Assembly: GCA_002339805.1 (NCBI GenBank)
Contig: DDKW01000017.1
Span: 44,272 to 108,271 of the forward strand
Source of the DNA: Dehalococcoidia bacterium UBA2588
GTDB taxonomy: Bacteria > Chloroflexota > Dehalococcoidia > Lucifugimonadales > UBA3495
Reading direction: 5' to 3'
DNA length: 64,000 bases
The position numbers were made by a program, and so were the translations under genes. This document shows, one piece after another, positions 1 through 8,102 of this stretch. Under the pieces are notes generated by a model that saw only the letters and a program-made list of their open reading frames with translations, made no database searches and was not told the DNA's origin. Positions within the stretch are counted from its first letter, which is position 1; each line of letters opens with the position of its first letter.

Positions 1-118
1 GAGCTTGATAATTTCTTACACCATCCCATTCGGCCGTCTGATGTTGTTCGCCTAATAGATCAGTGAATGAGTAATTGTTGGGTTCTGATTTGAATAGCCA
101 ATGTTTAATTTCGGACAT
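1..118 (-). CDS. EVE domain protein (THYN1-like), N-terminal part
   Basis: Only the first 39 codons lie in the window; the gene runs off the left edge. The N-terminus reads MSEIKHWLFKSEPNNYSF, followed by a WDGVRNYQA motif. This is the signature opening of EVE-domain proteins, in which the WLFKSEP and WDGVRNY segments form part of a modified-base reader pocket. The start is ATG at 118 with an AGGAG ribosome-binding site about 9 bases upstream. EVE proteins are thought to bind modified DNA or RNA bases; the substrate here is unknown. The family call is firm despite truncation because both diagnostic motifs are present. Confidence 0.85.
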   Translation of the reverse strand, partial: MSEIKHWLFKSEPNNYSFTDLLGEQHQTAEWDGVRNYQA

Positions 119-133
119 ACTAATATTCTCCTG

Positions 134-1759
134 TTATCTGATATTTATTCCTGCTGCTTCACGGTCAAAGCAATCTTCTACTAAGTTTGGTTTTTCATTA
201 CGTAGAATGTCTTTTCGAATTCTAAGACTAGGTGTTTGAGGGAGTTCTGATCGGATTTCAATGTATCGGGGGACTTTGAAGTACGCTAGTTGAGAGGCGC
301 ACCACAGTATGATCTCTTTGGGGTCAATATTAGAACCTGGTTTTGGTATCAAATATGCTTTCACTTCATCTTCTGCGAATTCCGCGGGGACAGCTATGAT
401 CGCGCACTCCAGAACTGTGAGGTGTTGTTTAATGACATCTTCTACTTCTTTTGAAGATATATTTTCTCCACGCCTTCTTATGATGTCTTTTTTTCGATCT
501 ACAAAATAAAGGAAATCGTCCTCATCAACCCAGCCCAGGTCTCCAGTATGCAACCATCCATCGTGTAAACTTATTTTGGACTGTTCAGGGTTGTTCCAGT
601 ATCCAGGCATTATTGCCGGGTTGTATAGACTAATTTCTCCAGGTGTGCCGTTAGGTACAGGCTTTCCTTGTTCATCTAGTATTCTGATAAGATTTTCAAA
701 CCTTCGGTCGGGATGTATTCTAGGCTTGCCAGAAGAATTAGCCCTTCGTTTTTCTCCTATCACTTCAATCGTACCGTAACAGGTTTCTGTCATTCCGAAC
801 CCTACGATGATATCCGTATCAAATCTTTTCTGAAAATCAGACAGAAATTCAGGGCTAAAAGCAGGAGAACCATAAAATAGGCGAACGGAATTATCAGTGT
901 CTCGGGTTGTAGGTTCATTTTTAGCAAGAATTGACATCATCATCCCGATGAAATTAACAACAGTGGCTTTTGAATCCCGTACCTGTTCCCAAAACTTACT
1001 TGCACTGAACCTCTGTTCTACTATCAGGGTAGCTCCGGATGCTATTGCTCCCATTGTTGAGTAATATTGAGCATTCGCATGGAAAAAAGGTAAGCATGTG
1101 AAGAATCGATCTTCATTTGTTGATTCCGTCCAATAGGCGAACCCTTGGCCTGCTGCTACATACATTTTATGAGTGATCTGTACTCCTTTAGGGTCACCGG
1201 TAGTTCCCGAAGTGTATACAAGTGTTGAAATGGTGTTGGGCGTTACTTCTGAACAGAATTGTGTATTTTGTAATTCGCGAGACTCAGGATCGAAGCGGTC
1301 AGACAATTTTTTGCTATCTTTATTGCCATGTACTGAAAGGAAATGTTGTACTGAAAGGGTTTTATGCCGAGACTGATCGATTACGCTTCCGAAACTTTCA
1401 CTATAAATTACAGCCTTAGCAGCGCAATTGTTTACTATGAAAGTGAATTCATGCTCTTTGTAAGAAGTGTTTATAGGCACTCCAATTGCTCCTATTCTAG
1501 CGAGGCCGAACCATGCGAACAGAAATTCGGGACAATTATCTAAGAATAAACAGACTCGGTCTCCTTTAGAAATACCGATTTCCAAAAAATGTTCTGCAGA
1601 TTTCTTTGAAGAAATTCCGAAGCTGGAGTATGAAATTTGTTGCTCATTGATCTCTAAGAATATTTTATTTGGATTGTTTTGAATATTTATATCTAAGAAA
1701 GAGGGCAATGTTTGTTCCCAAGGTAGAACAAGGTTTTCTTGTATGTGAGCATTATCCAT
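134..1759 (-). CDS. AMP-forming acyl-CoA synthetase/ligase
   Basis: Activates a carboxylic acid to an acyl-CoA through an acyl-adenylate. The ANL-superfamily motifs are present: the phosphate-binding loop YTSGTTGDPKGV, GFGMTETCYG (the A5-type motif), GWLHTGDLG with the ribose-binding Asp, and a C-terminal DRKKDIIRRRGENIS hinge region. The open frame extends to 1852, but that would overlap the divergent DUF35 gene; the ATG at 1759 (MDNAHIQEN) gives about 541 residues, normal for the family. The divergent DUF35 and thiolase genes suggest a shared acyl-CoA degradation route. The acyl substrate cannot be read from sequence; fatty acid, aromatic or terpenoid acids are all possible. Confidence 0.87.
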   Translation of the reverse strand: MDNAHIQENLVLPWEQTLPSFLDINIQNNPNKIFLEINEQQISYSSFGISSKKSAEHFLEIGISKGDRVCLFLDNCPEFLFAWFGLARIGAIGVPINTSYKEHEFTFIVNNCAAKAVIYSESFGSVIDQSRHKTLSVQHFLSVHGNKDSKKLSDRFDPESRELQNTQFCSEVTPNTISTLVYTSGTTGDPKGVQITHKMYVAAGQGFAYWTESTNEDRFFTCLPFFHANAQYYSTMGAIASGATLIVEQRFSASKFWEQVRDSKATVVNFIGMMMSILAKNEPTTRDTDNSVRLFYGSPAFSPEFLSDFQKRFDTDIIVGFGMTETCYGTIEVIGEKRRANSSGKPRIHPDRRFENLIRILDEQGKPVPNGTPGEISLYNPAIMPGYWNNPEQSKISLHDGWLHTGDLGWVDEDDFLYFVDRKKDIIRRRGENISSKEVEDVIKQHLTVLECAIIAVPAEFAEDEVKAYLIPKPGSNIDPKEIILWCASQLAYFKVPRYIEIRSELPQTPSLRIRKDILRNEKPNLVEDCFDREAAGINIR

Positions 1760-1812
1760 GAGTCTTATCCATGTACTAAAAGATTTGTGAATCGACCATA
1801 TCTTGTTAAAAT

Positions 1813-2232
1813 ATGTGCATGAGTATTGAGAAAATTGTATCAGTCGATCCAACTAGGTTCAAATTAAATCCAGACAATACTAATGATTTTAGATTGACAG
1901 GGTTTCACTGTTGTGCATGTGATATTTTTGTATTTGGTGCAGCCACTAATTGTCAAAAATGCACTGATGGGAATGTGATTCCAGTAGACTTTTCGGGTGA
2001 CGGTGTATTGTATAGCTACACACTCATCAAGGTTCCACCTGCTGGCTGGACAGGGACCACTCCGTATGTATTGGCTGAAGGTGAGTTATTGGAAGGGCCA
2101 CATGTGCTTGCAGAACTTGTGGATACAAATCCTGAAGAATTATTTATTGGAATGCCGTTAAAAGTGTCTTACGCCGTTGATGAATCCGGGAAGCAAGCTG
2201 TCGCCGTTTATAAATGGAAATTATCGGATTGA
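1813..2232 (+). CDS. DUF35 zinc-ribbon/OB-fold protein, thiolase partner
   Basis: About 139 residues. An N-terminal four-Cys zinc ribbon (GFHCCACDIFVFGAATNCQKC) is followed by an OB-fold half with the typical segment VLYSYTLIKVPPAGW. DUF35 proteins act as obligate partners of thiolases or acyl-CoA hydratases, as in ChsH2 of steroid side-chain degradation. The thiolase begins 18 bases downstream, which fits that pairing. Two in-frame ATGs (1813 and 1819) are possible and neither has a clear ribosome-binding site. A TTAAAAT sequence lies only a few bases upstream, so a leaderless or near-leaderless transcript is possible. Confidence 0.86.
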   Translation: MCMSIEKIVSVDPTRFKLNPDNTNDFRLTGFHCCACDIFVFGAATNCQKCTDGNVIPVDFSGDGVLYSYTLIKVPPAGWTGTTPYVLAEGELLEGPHVLAELVDTNPEELFIGMPLKVSYAVDESGKQAVAVYKWKLSD

Positions 2233-2250
2233 TATACTGAGGATTATGTA

Positions 2251-3405
2251 ATGGAACAGATTAGAACTAATCGAAAAGTCAGAGTTGCAGGTGTTGGGTT
2301 ACACCCGTTTGGTAGGTTTAGGAATAAAGATATATCGACTATGGCTAGAGAGGCGGTTGTAGAATCTTTGAGAGATGCGGGCATTGCTTGGAATCGTGTT
2401 CAAGTAGGATATTTTGGTCACGTTTATTATGAAGGTATGTCTATTGGGGAACGAGTACTATCACCTTTGGGATTGACGGGTATACCTATTGTGAACGTGG
2501 AAAATGCCTGCTCTAGTGGATCAACCGCTTTGTGGCAAGCGTTTTGGATGATTAATGCAGGGTTATATGACGTAGCTTTGGTTTTTGGAGCTGAAAAAGT
2601 TCCTAGTGGCCCTGTCACTGTCACGGGAGCGGATAGCCCTGATCGGTTAATAGGCGGGGACCACATGATGGCTGGCTATGCACTGCGAATGAAGAGATAT
2701 ATCACAGAAACAGGAGCGTCAGAGGCTTCCATAGCACAAGTTGCGGTTAAAAATAGGCAACATGCATCGATGAACCCTTATGCCCATCGTAATGAAATGT
2801 ATTCACTTGAAGAAGTACTTAAATCCCGTGTGATCGCAGACCCTTTAACGCTATTTCAATGTTGTCCAACTAGTGAAGGAGCGGCAGCAGTTGTTATTTG
2901 TGCAGATGATGTGATCGACTCTTTAGGGGTGTCCAGAGAGAATTCTCCAGAAATCCTAGCTTCTGTGTTGACATCAGGTGATTACAACGGAAATGGAAGT
3001 GATCATTCTGCTTTTAGTCCTTACAGAACGGAGCCAGCTGCATTGAAAGCTTATGAAATGGCCAATATTTCTCCAGAAGATGTTGATCTTATACAAGTGC
3101 ATGATGCAGCCACAATAGGAGAATTGCAGCAATTGGAATCGTTGCACATATTCAATAAAGGTGAGGCCTGGATAGCTACTGAAGAAGGGAGAACCTCTCT
3201 GTCAGGGGATCGCCCCACTAATACTGATGGAGGACTTTTGGCTATGGGTCACCCGTTTGGTGCGTCAGGTATTAGGATGATTCATGAAACGGTGTTGCAA
3301 CTGCGTAAACAAGCCGGCGCAAGGCAAATAGAAAATGCCCAGATTGGAGTGTCTCAGTGCTCAGGAGCCGGCGATGTTACGACAGTACATATATTAAAGG
3401 CTTGA
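2251..3405 (+). CDS. Thiolase family protein (SCP-x/lipid-transfer type)
   Basis: 384 residues with the thiolase fold. The nucleophilic Cys is in VENACSSGSTA, the His and C-terminal motifs appear as HDAATIGELQ and GLLAMGHPFGASG, and the second Cys is in SQCSGAGDV. The GHPFGASG and QCSGAG pattern is that of the SCP2-thiolase/acetyl-CoA acetyltransferase group that pairs with DUF35 proteins, not of classical FadA. Probably cleaves a 3-ketoacyl-CoA or performs a retro-aldol on a branched side chain. It forms an operon with the upstream zinc-ribbon gene and converges on the HpcH/HpaI aldolase with a two-base gap. Confidence 0.87.
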   Translation: MEQIRTNRKVRVAGVGLHPFGRFRNKDISTMAREAVVESLRDAGIAWNRVQVGYFGHVYYEGMSIGERVLSPLGLTGIPIVNVENACSSGSTALWQAFWMINAGLYDVALVFGAEKVPSGPVTVTGADSPDRLIGGDHMMAGYALRMKRYITETGASEASIAQVAVKNRQHASMNPYAHRNEMYSLEEVLKSRVIADPLTLFQCCPTSEGAAAVVICADDVIDSLGVSRENSPEILASVLTSGDYNGNGSDHSAFSPYRTEPAALKAYEMANISPEDVDLIQVHDAATIGELQQLESLHIFNKGEAWIATEEGRTSLSGDRPTNTDGGLLAMGHPFGASGIRMIHETVLQLRKQAGARQIENAQIGVSQCSGAGDVTTVHILKA

Positions 3406-3407
3406 TG

Positions 3408-4178
3408 CTATCGGTTTCTTAATTTGGTGAATTCAGATTTAAACCCTTCCACCATAGCTCGTCTGTCAGTACCGTGCAAAATAAATCGGGCGCCGTTGTC
3501 TGCCCAAAACTCAGATAGCTCCATGGATTGTTGGTGCACTAAAACAGGTATTCCTGCGGATTCTGACGTGGCGATGATATGTTTGACTGTATCGATGTAT
3601 TTAGGGTTATTGTAGTCATCTGGGATTCCCAAAGAAATACTTAAATCATTTGGTCCAACAAATATGCCATCTATCCCCGGGACTTTTAAAATTTCCTCCA
3701 AGTTATTGACTGCAGCTACACTTTCTATTCCTATTATTGCTATGTTGTTTTGATTCCGGTTTTCGAGATATTGTGTAGTAGCCTCACTGACCTCAGTACC
3801 ATTTGAAACTAGGTCTCTAACAGCTTGGCCTTTAAGGGGTCGCCATTTAGCAGCTCCAATGACTTCTTCTACTTGATCAACTGTCTCGCAATAAGGAGCT
3901 AGAACTCCTTGTGCGCCTGCGTCTATTGTCATTGTCACATAATGTGAATCCGGAATGGGGATCCTAACGATGGGTACCACGTCAATGGTGTTCCACATAG
4001 TTAAGAAGTCTCCCAGTTCTCCTCTGCCTCTAGGATTATGCTCAGTATCTATTATCACGTAGTCGAGACCTACGTCATTAAGGAGTGGAATCCATTTGGG
4101 ATTACGGGACACAGATATCATAGTTCCGTAGACTTTGCCCCCGCCTTGTAGCACATTTTTTAGTTCTCTTCCGTTCAT
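3408..4178 (-). CDS. HpcH/HpaI family aldolase
   Basis: 256 residues, normal for class II (metal-dependent) pyruvate aldolases such as 4-hydroxy-2-oxoheptanedioate aldolase or 2-keto-3-deoxyglucarate aldolase. Diagnostic segments are YVIIDTEHNPRG (catalytic base His), GAQGVLAPYCETVDQV, the metal Glu in IIGIESVAAVNNLEEI, and the metal Asp in IFVGPNDLSISLG. It would cleave a 2-keto-4-hydroxy acid to pyruvate (or an analogue) plus an aldehyde. It is transcribed alone from the gap shared with RNase D. The exact substrate is not determinable. Confidence 0.87.
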   Translation of the reverse strand: MNGRELKNVLQGGGKVYGTMISVSRNPKWIPLLNDVGLDYVIIDTEHNPRGRGELGDFLTMWNTIDVVPIVRIPIPDSHYVTMTIDAGAQGVLAPYCETVDQVEEVIGAAKWRPLKGQAVRDLVSNGTEVSEATTQYLENRNQNNIAIIGIESVAAVNNLEEILKVPGIDGIFVGPNDLSISLGIPDDYNNPKYIDTVKHIIATSESAGIPVLVHQQSMELSEFWADNGARFILHGTDRRAMVEGFKSEFTKLRNR

Positions 4179-4377
4179 TGCGACTCCTTTTGTTTTCTCA
4201 CTTTTATATAGTCAGATTTATTTTAGTGGTTTGTAATAATAAAACAACCTCGCGACAAACCAAATTGTGTGAAAGTTGCAGTATAATGTGTGGAACTTGT
4301 GTGTTAAAACGTTTAAGTTAAGTATTGGATCACTTGGGATTATTAATATCTCCTGATAATATATCCACTGGAATAAT

Positions 4378-5496
4378 ATGGAATACATCTCTACGCCAGC
4401 ACAAATGGAAGTCTTAGCTGTTTCACTTCGAGAGCACGATGTTATCGGGATTGATACTGAGTCTAATAACCTGCACGCTTACCAAGATAGAGTATGCCTG
4501 ATTCAAATCTCCACTCCCAATGATGTGTACATAGTAGATCCTATTGCCATGGAAAATGTTGGCGCTTTGGGCAATTTCCTTGAGGATCCTAAGATTGTAA
4601 AAATTATTCATGGGTGTGATTATGATCTTAGAAGTTTAGATAGAGATTATGGTTTTAATATTTGTAATATTTTCGATACCGAACTAGCAGCTAGATTTCT
4701 AGGCATTCAATCTTCGAATTTAGGAAATGTAATCGAGCAATTTCTAGGTATTAAAATTAAAAAAAGTAGGTCAATCCAAAAGTCAGATTGGGGATATAGG
4801 CCTCTTTCTGAAAGGGCTCTAGAATATGCTTCCTCAGATGTGTTGTATTTGCACGAATTATACGAAATCATGAGCCAAAAATTGATTGATATCGGTCGAT
4901 TAGATTGGGTTATGGAAGAGTGTAAAATATTCGAACGCATCAAACACACAGATATCGACATGATTGAAGAGGGTTATTTAAGACTGAAAGGAGTAGGGAA
5001 ATTAGATCGAAAGTCCTTAACTATTCTAAAAGAATTATTTAATTTGCGAGAAGAAGAAGCCAAATGGAAGAATGTTCCATCCCACCGAGTGGTAAACAAT
5101 GATACGTTAGTTAGAATGGCACAGAACCCTGATTTTTATCTTGAACAAGAATTATTCACAGAGAACCAATGGATTAACAGGAATAGGGATTGGATAACCG
5201 TCGTGGTAGAAAAAGCCAGAGTTTCTCCTCCTGTAGATAAGCCTATTAAGGCTAAATCTAGATTGAGATCTGACGAAAAAGCTAGGAAAAGACTTAAAAT
5301 ATTGCGTGATTGGAGAATCAGTAAAGCGGATGACTTGGGATTGCAGCCAGGCATAATTTTCCCAATGCAAGGGCTTGAAGCTATTGCTACATATAATCCT
5401 GGAGATACTCAATCAAAGTTTCATACTGCCGATACAGGGATTAGAAAATGGCAAGAGGAACAATTTTTGACAGAGGCGTGTTCTGTGGTTTACTGA
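4378..5496 (+). CDS. rnd: Ribonuclease D-like 3'-5' exonuclease with HRDC domain
   Basis: 372 residues. All DEDDy exonuclease motifs are present: Asp26 and Glu28 in GIDTESNNL (Exo I), HGCDYDL near residues 78-84 (Exo II), and Tyr150/Asp154 in EYASSDVLYL (Exo III). An HRDC-like helical domain follows around residues 210-290, and a second helical segment with basic residues near 295-330. Length agrees with RNase D, a tRNA 3'-end trimming enzyme. No strong ribosome-binding site is visible before the ATG. It converges on the M20 peptidase with a three-base gap. Confidence 0.88.
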   Translation: MEYISTPAQMEVLAVSLREHDVIGIDTESNNLHAYQDRVCLIQISTPNDVYIVDPIAMENVGALGNFLEDPKIVKIIHGCDYDLRSLDRDYGFNICNIFDTELAARFLGIQSSNLGNVIEQFLGIKIKKSRSIQKSDWGYRPLSERALEYASSDVLYLHELYEIMSQKLIDIGRLDWVMEECKIFERIKHTDIDMIEEGYLRLKGVGKLDRKSLTILKELFNLREEEAKWKNVPSHRVVNNDTLVRMAQNPDFYLEQELFTENQWINRNRDWITVVVEKARVSPPVDKPIKAKSRLRSDEKARKRLKILRDWRISKADDLGLQPGIIFPMQGLEAIATYNPGDTQSKFHTADTGIRKWQEEQFLTEACSVVY

Positions 5497-5499
5497 TAC

Positions 5500-6588
5500 T
5501 TAATCCTTTTTGATTAGGTTTGCACAGAAAGTGGCGGCTTCAACCAAATCAGATATCACGACAAATTCTTTGACTGTGTGCATCTCATTGGTGGCCATTC
5601 CTACTACTACTGACTCTATTCCATGCAATCTCATAACGTTTGCATCTGTACCTCCCCCAGAAGGCTTAATGTTTGGAACTAACCCCATTGCTTCCATGGT
5701 CCCTGTAGATATCTTCGCTATCGTTTCTTCGGGGTCCAAATTGTACATTCTGAACATTACTTCGAAAGATTCATCAATATTTGCTTCTGAATATTTGGTC
5801 CTGAATTTGTCTAAAGTCTCTGTTACTTGCATTTTTAAAAGATCAATAGTTTCGGTGTTCATACTCCGAAATTCACCGCCAAAACTAGTTTCCGGAGGGA
5901 CAGCATTTCTGACAGTTCCGCCTTGGATCAACCCTACATTAAATGTCGTTTCTTCGTCTAATCTTCCTTGAGGAAGATCTTGAATTATTTCGGAAGCAAT
6001 ACGAATTGACGACAGTCCTTTTTCGGGTTCCACGCCTGCGTGAGCGGCTCTTCCGTGCACGGTTACATCAAATTTCATGTAAGTAGGACTTGAACCAGTA
6101 ATATGGTTTACTGGACCATTGCCGTCAAATACAACAGCATGTGTAGCTTTCAGCATCGAATAGTCGAGGTTAGTTGCTCCTACTAGTCCAATTTCCTCTC
6201 CTCTTGTGAATACTACTTGTACAGGTCTACGCTCAATTCCTTCTGATTGCAATGAGGTCAATCCCTCTAGGATAGATGCCATTCCCGCCTTGCAGTCTCC
6301 ACCGAGAATCGTAGTGCCGTCTGTTACGATACGTCCGTCCTCTATGGAAGGGTTTATTCCTCTACCAGGTTCTACTGTATCCATATGGGCTGACAGCATT
6401 AATGGGTTGTCTCCTGGTTCAGAAGCAATCAAATTACCATGGCTATCTCGCTGTATAGTAAAATTCAATTCCTGAAGGATAGGAATCACGTGTTGAGCTA
6501 CGGCTTCTTCTTCGTCGGAAGGACTGTCAATTTTTATTAAGTCCAAGAAAGTAGTAACGAGCCTATTTTCGTCAATCATATTAGTCAC
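5500..6588 (-). CDS. M20-family zinc metallopeptidase (PepT-like)
   Basis: 362 residues, a cytoplasmic co-catalytic dizinc exopeptidase. Ligands and catalytic residues are visible: His68 and Asp70 in SAHMDTV, bridging Asp98 in GGDCKAG, the catalytic Glu pair 131-132 in RGEEIG, Asp155 in VVFDGNG, and the C-terminal His in MHTVKEF. An inserted dimerisation domain starts around GSSPTYMKFDVTVHGRAAHAG. The architecture matches the M20A/PepT-YqjE group, acting on di- or tripeptides or related amide substrates. There is no signal peptide. It diverges from the lipoprotein gene at 6680. Confidence 0.86.
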   Translation of the reverse strand: MTNMIDENRLVTTFLDLIKIDSPSDEEEAVAQHVIPILQELNFTIQRDSHGNLIASEPGDNPLMLSAHMDTVEPGRGINPSIEDGRIVTDGTTILGGDCKAGMASILEGLTSLQSEGIERRPVQVVFTRGEEIGLVGATNLDYSMLKATHAVVFDGNGPVNHITGSSPTYMKFDVTVHGRAAHAGVEPEKGLSSIRIASEIIQDLPQGRLDEETTFNVGLIQGGTVRNAVPPETSFGGEFRSMNTETIDLLKMQVTETLDKFRTKYSEANIDESFEVMFRMYNLDPEETIAKISTGTMEAMGLVPNIKPSGGGTDANVMRLHGIESVVVGMATNEMHTVKEFVVISDLVEAATFCANLIKKD

Positions 6589-6679
6589 CTTTAAGTCCGC
6601 ACTTTGTATTAGGTATAGCCTCTACGGGCTAGCCTAGTTTATCATATAGGTTAATAGCCTAGACATTGGTAGCGAGAAT

Positions 6680-7192
6680 ATGATGATAGTAGTAGTTCGA
6701 AATATAATGATTATGAGTGTGATGTGCGCCTTGTTAAGTTGTTCCCAGGCTGGTAACGAAACAGCGTTATCTACAGATGATGCTTCTATTCCTGCTGGTA
6801 ACGAAACGACGTTATCTGCAGATGAGGCTTCTCTTCCTTCAGAATGCATGAATATGGATGGTGTTTATCAAGGCACAATTACCAATAATTCCACAGGGGC
6901 ATCAGCGGCAATGAAATTAGATGTGTGGCAGAACGATTGTTTGGTTGAAAAAGGGCACATATTAATCGAAGCCCCATTATTTACTGAAGGAATGATTCGC
7001 GGATGGGTAGAAAATGATGAAATGAATTTCATGGCTTTGGACAGACAAAGGATGATCATCTTGGGAGAAGAACTACATTTCAATGCGCGATTAGGATCTA
7101 GCGGGGTACTATCAGGATCGTTTTATTCTCTTGACCCTCAGTCGAATGTGAACGATGAAGGTGTGTGGGAAGTAGTTGCGTATAATCCATAG
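6680..7192 (+). CDS. Small lipoprotein, unknown function
   Basis: 170 residues. A hydrophobic N-terminal stretch ends in a lipobox (CALLSC), so the mature protein should be lipid-anchored on the outer face of the membrane. Next come two near-identical 15-residue units (AGNETALSTDDASIP and AGNETTLSADEASLP), then a region of about 110 residues with alternating polar and aromatic residues that looks like a beta-rich domain. I do not recognise the family. Start ATG at 6680 has no clear ribosome-binding site; the adjacent ATG at 6683 is equally possible. The repeat lies in the flexible linker after the lipid anchor. Confidence 0.65.
   Translation: MMIVVVRNIMIMSVMCALLSCSQAGNETALSTDDASIPAGNETTLSADEASLPSECMNMDGVYQGTITNNSTGASAAMKLDVWQNDCLVEKGHILIEAPLFTEGMIRGWVENDEMNFMALDRQRMIILGEELHFNARLGSSGVLSGSFYSLDPQSNVNDEGVWEVVAYNP
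6749..6838 (+). repeat. Two 45-bp in-frame tandem repeats
   Basis: Units 6749-6793 and 6794-6838 both begin GCTGGTAACGAAAC and encode 15-residue copies that differ at only four residues (A/T, T/A, D/E, I/L). The duplication is in frame within the linker of the lipoprotein, consistent with a recent slippage or duplication event. Confidence 0.9.
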
Positions 7193-7231
7193 GATGATTG
7201 TGTGAGGATGCATTTCTGTTTTAAGTCCTGG

Positions 7232-7305
7232 TACCCCCGAGGGGATTCGAACCCCTGATCTTCGCCGTGAGAGGGCGATGTCCTGGGCCGCTAGACGACG
7301 GGGGC
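7232..7305 (-). tRNA. tRNA-Glu (anticodon CTC)
   Basis: A complete cloverleaf can be drawn: acceptor GCCCCCG/CGGGGGT, anticodon stem TCGCC/GGCGA enclosing loop CTCTCAC with anticodon CTC, and T arm AGGGG-TTCGAAT-CCCCT. The 3' CCA is encoded (bases 7229-7231). The first acceptor pair is a G-U. Confidence 0.93.
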
Positions 7306-7349
7306 ATATCTCAATATTATCAGAAAATGGTATTTACCGTAAATGCGAT

Positions 7350-8102
7350 TTAAGAATCACCTGTGACTTTCGGCAATTCAGTGAGTAACGAAGCAAGTGA
7401 ATTGAAAGTGTAAGAAGGCGTACCAGAGTCCCAGTCGCCGGGGTTGGGATCAGGGTCGATCAATATACTGTGCATTCCTGTGTTGATAGCTCCTTTTATA
7501 TCAGTTTGGTACTGATCACCCACATGTATGGTCCGATCTGCTCTTGCGGATAATTTACTTAAGGTATGCTGGAATATAAGTGTGTTGGGTTTACTGATTT
7601 GCAGTTCATCTGAAAACACTAAAGCATCAAAGTGTTGAGCTAGTCCATGCTTAAATAGAAATTGCCTAAATGTTCTGCCCGGGGTCATACTGGTATTAGA
7701 AACTATTGCTAGTTTAATGTTTTTAGTTCGTAAAGTCTCAAGTATGTTGAAGGCCTCAGGGTGAATGATTGAAGGGAATTCCAAGTATACATCCGCATAG
7801 ATACTTTCTATTTTACTTACTGTAGCTTCAGTTAATTTGGAATGCATCCCTTTTTTTGAACATTCAAGAAAATCTTTAATTTGTTCTTGAAAGCTGACGT
7901 CGTATCCAGTCTTCCTTATAGCTACACAGTTTTCTAGACACTGAAAATAGCCTCGCTTTAAATCTTCTAGACTGATCCTCATCCCGACTGAGGTTAAAAC
8001 TTCGGTGATAGATGTAAGGCGGGAGGATGTCCGTTTTTCCCCGTTTGCTCGTGTGTCGTGGATCAGGGTGTTCCAAAGATCAAAAGTGATCGTATCAATC
8101 AT
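7350..8102 (-). CDS. HAD-superfamily hydrolase
   Basis: 250 residues. HAD motif I reads TFDLWNTL, with the nucleophile Asp; the usual second Asp is replaced by Trp, seen in dehalogenase- and epoxide-hydrolase-like subfamilies. Motif II is IVSNTS, motif III is the Lys in ISKPN, and motif IV is VGDQYQTDIKGA. An alpha-helical cap occupies roughly residues 15-100. It probably hydrolyses a small phosphate ester, though the DLWNT nucleophile loop leaves dehalogenase-like chemistry open. The start ATG abuts the amidase stop codon (8102/8103), so the two are co-transcribed. Confidence 0.82.
   Translation of the reverse strand: MIDTITFDLWNTLIHDTRANGEKRTSSRLTSITEVLTSVGMRISLEDLKRGYFQCLENCVAIRKTGYDVSFQEQIKDFLECSKKGMHSKLTEATVSKIESIYADVYLEFPSIIHPEAFNILETLRTKNIKLAIVSNTSMTPGRTFRQFLFKHGLAQHFDALVFSDELQISKPNTLIFQHTLSKLSARADRTIHVGDQYQTDIKGAINTGMHSILIDPDPNPGDWDSGTPSYTFNSLASLLTELPKVTGDS

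Noticed and set aside
6749..6838. CRISPR-like direct repeats
   Set aside because: Only two adjacent copies with no spacers, in frame within a protein-coding gene.
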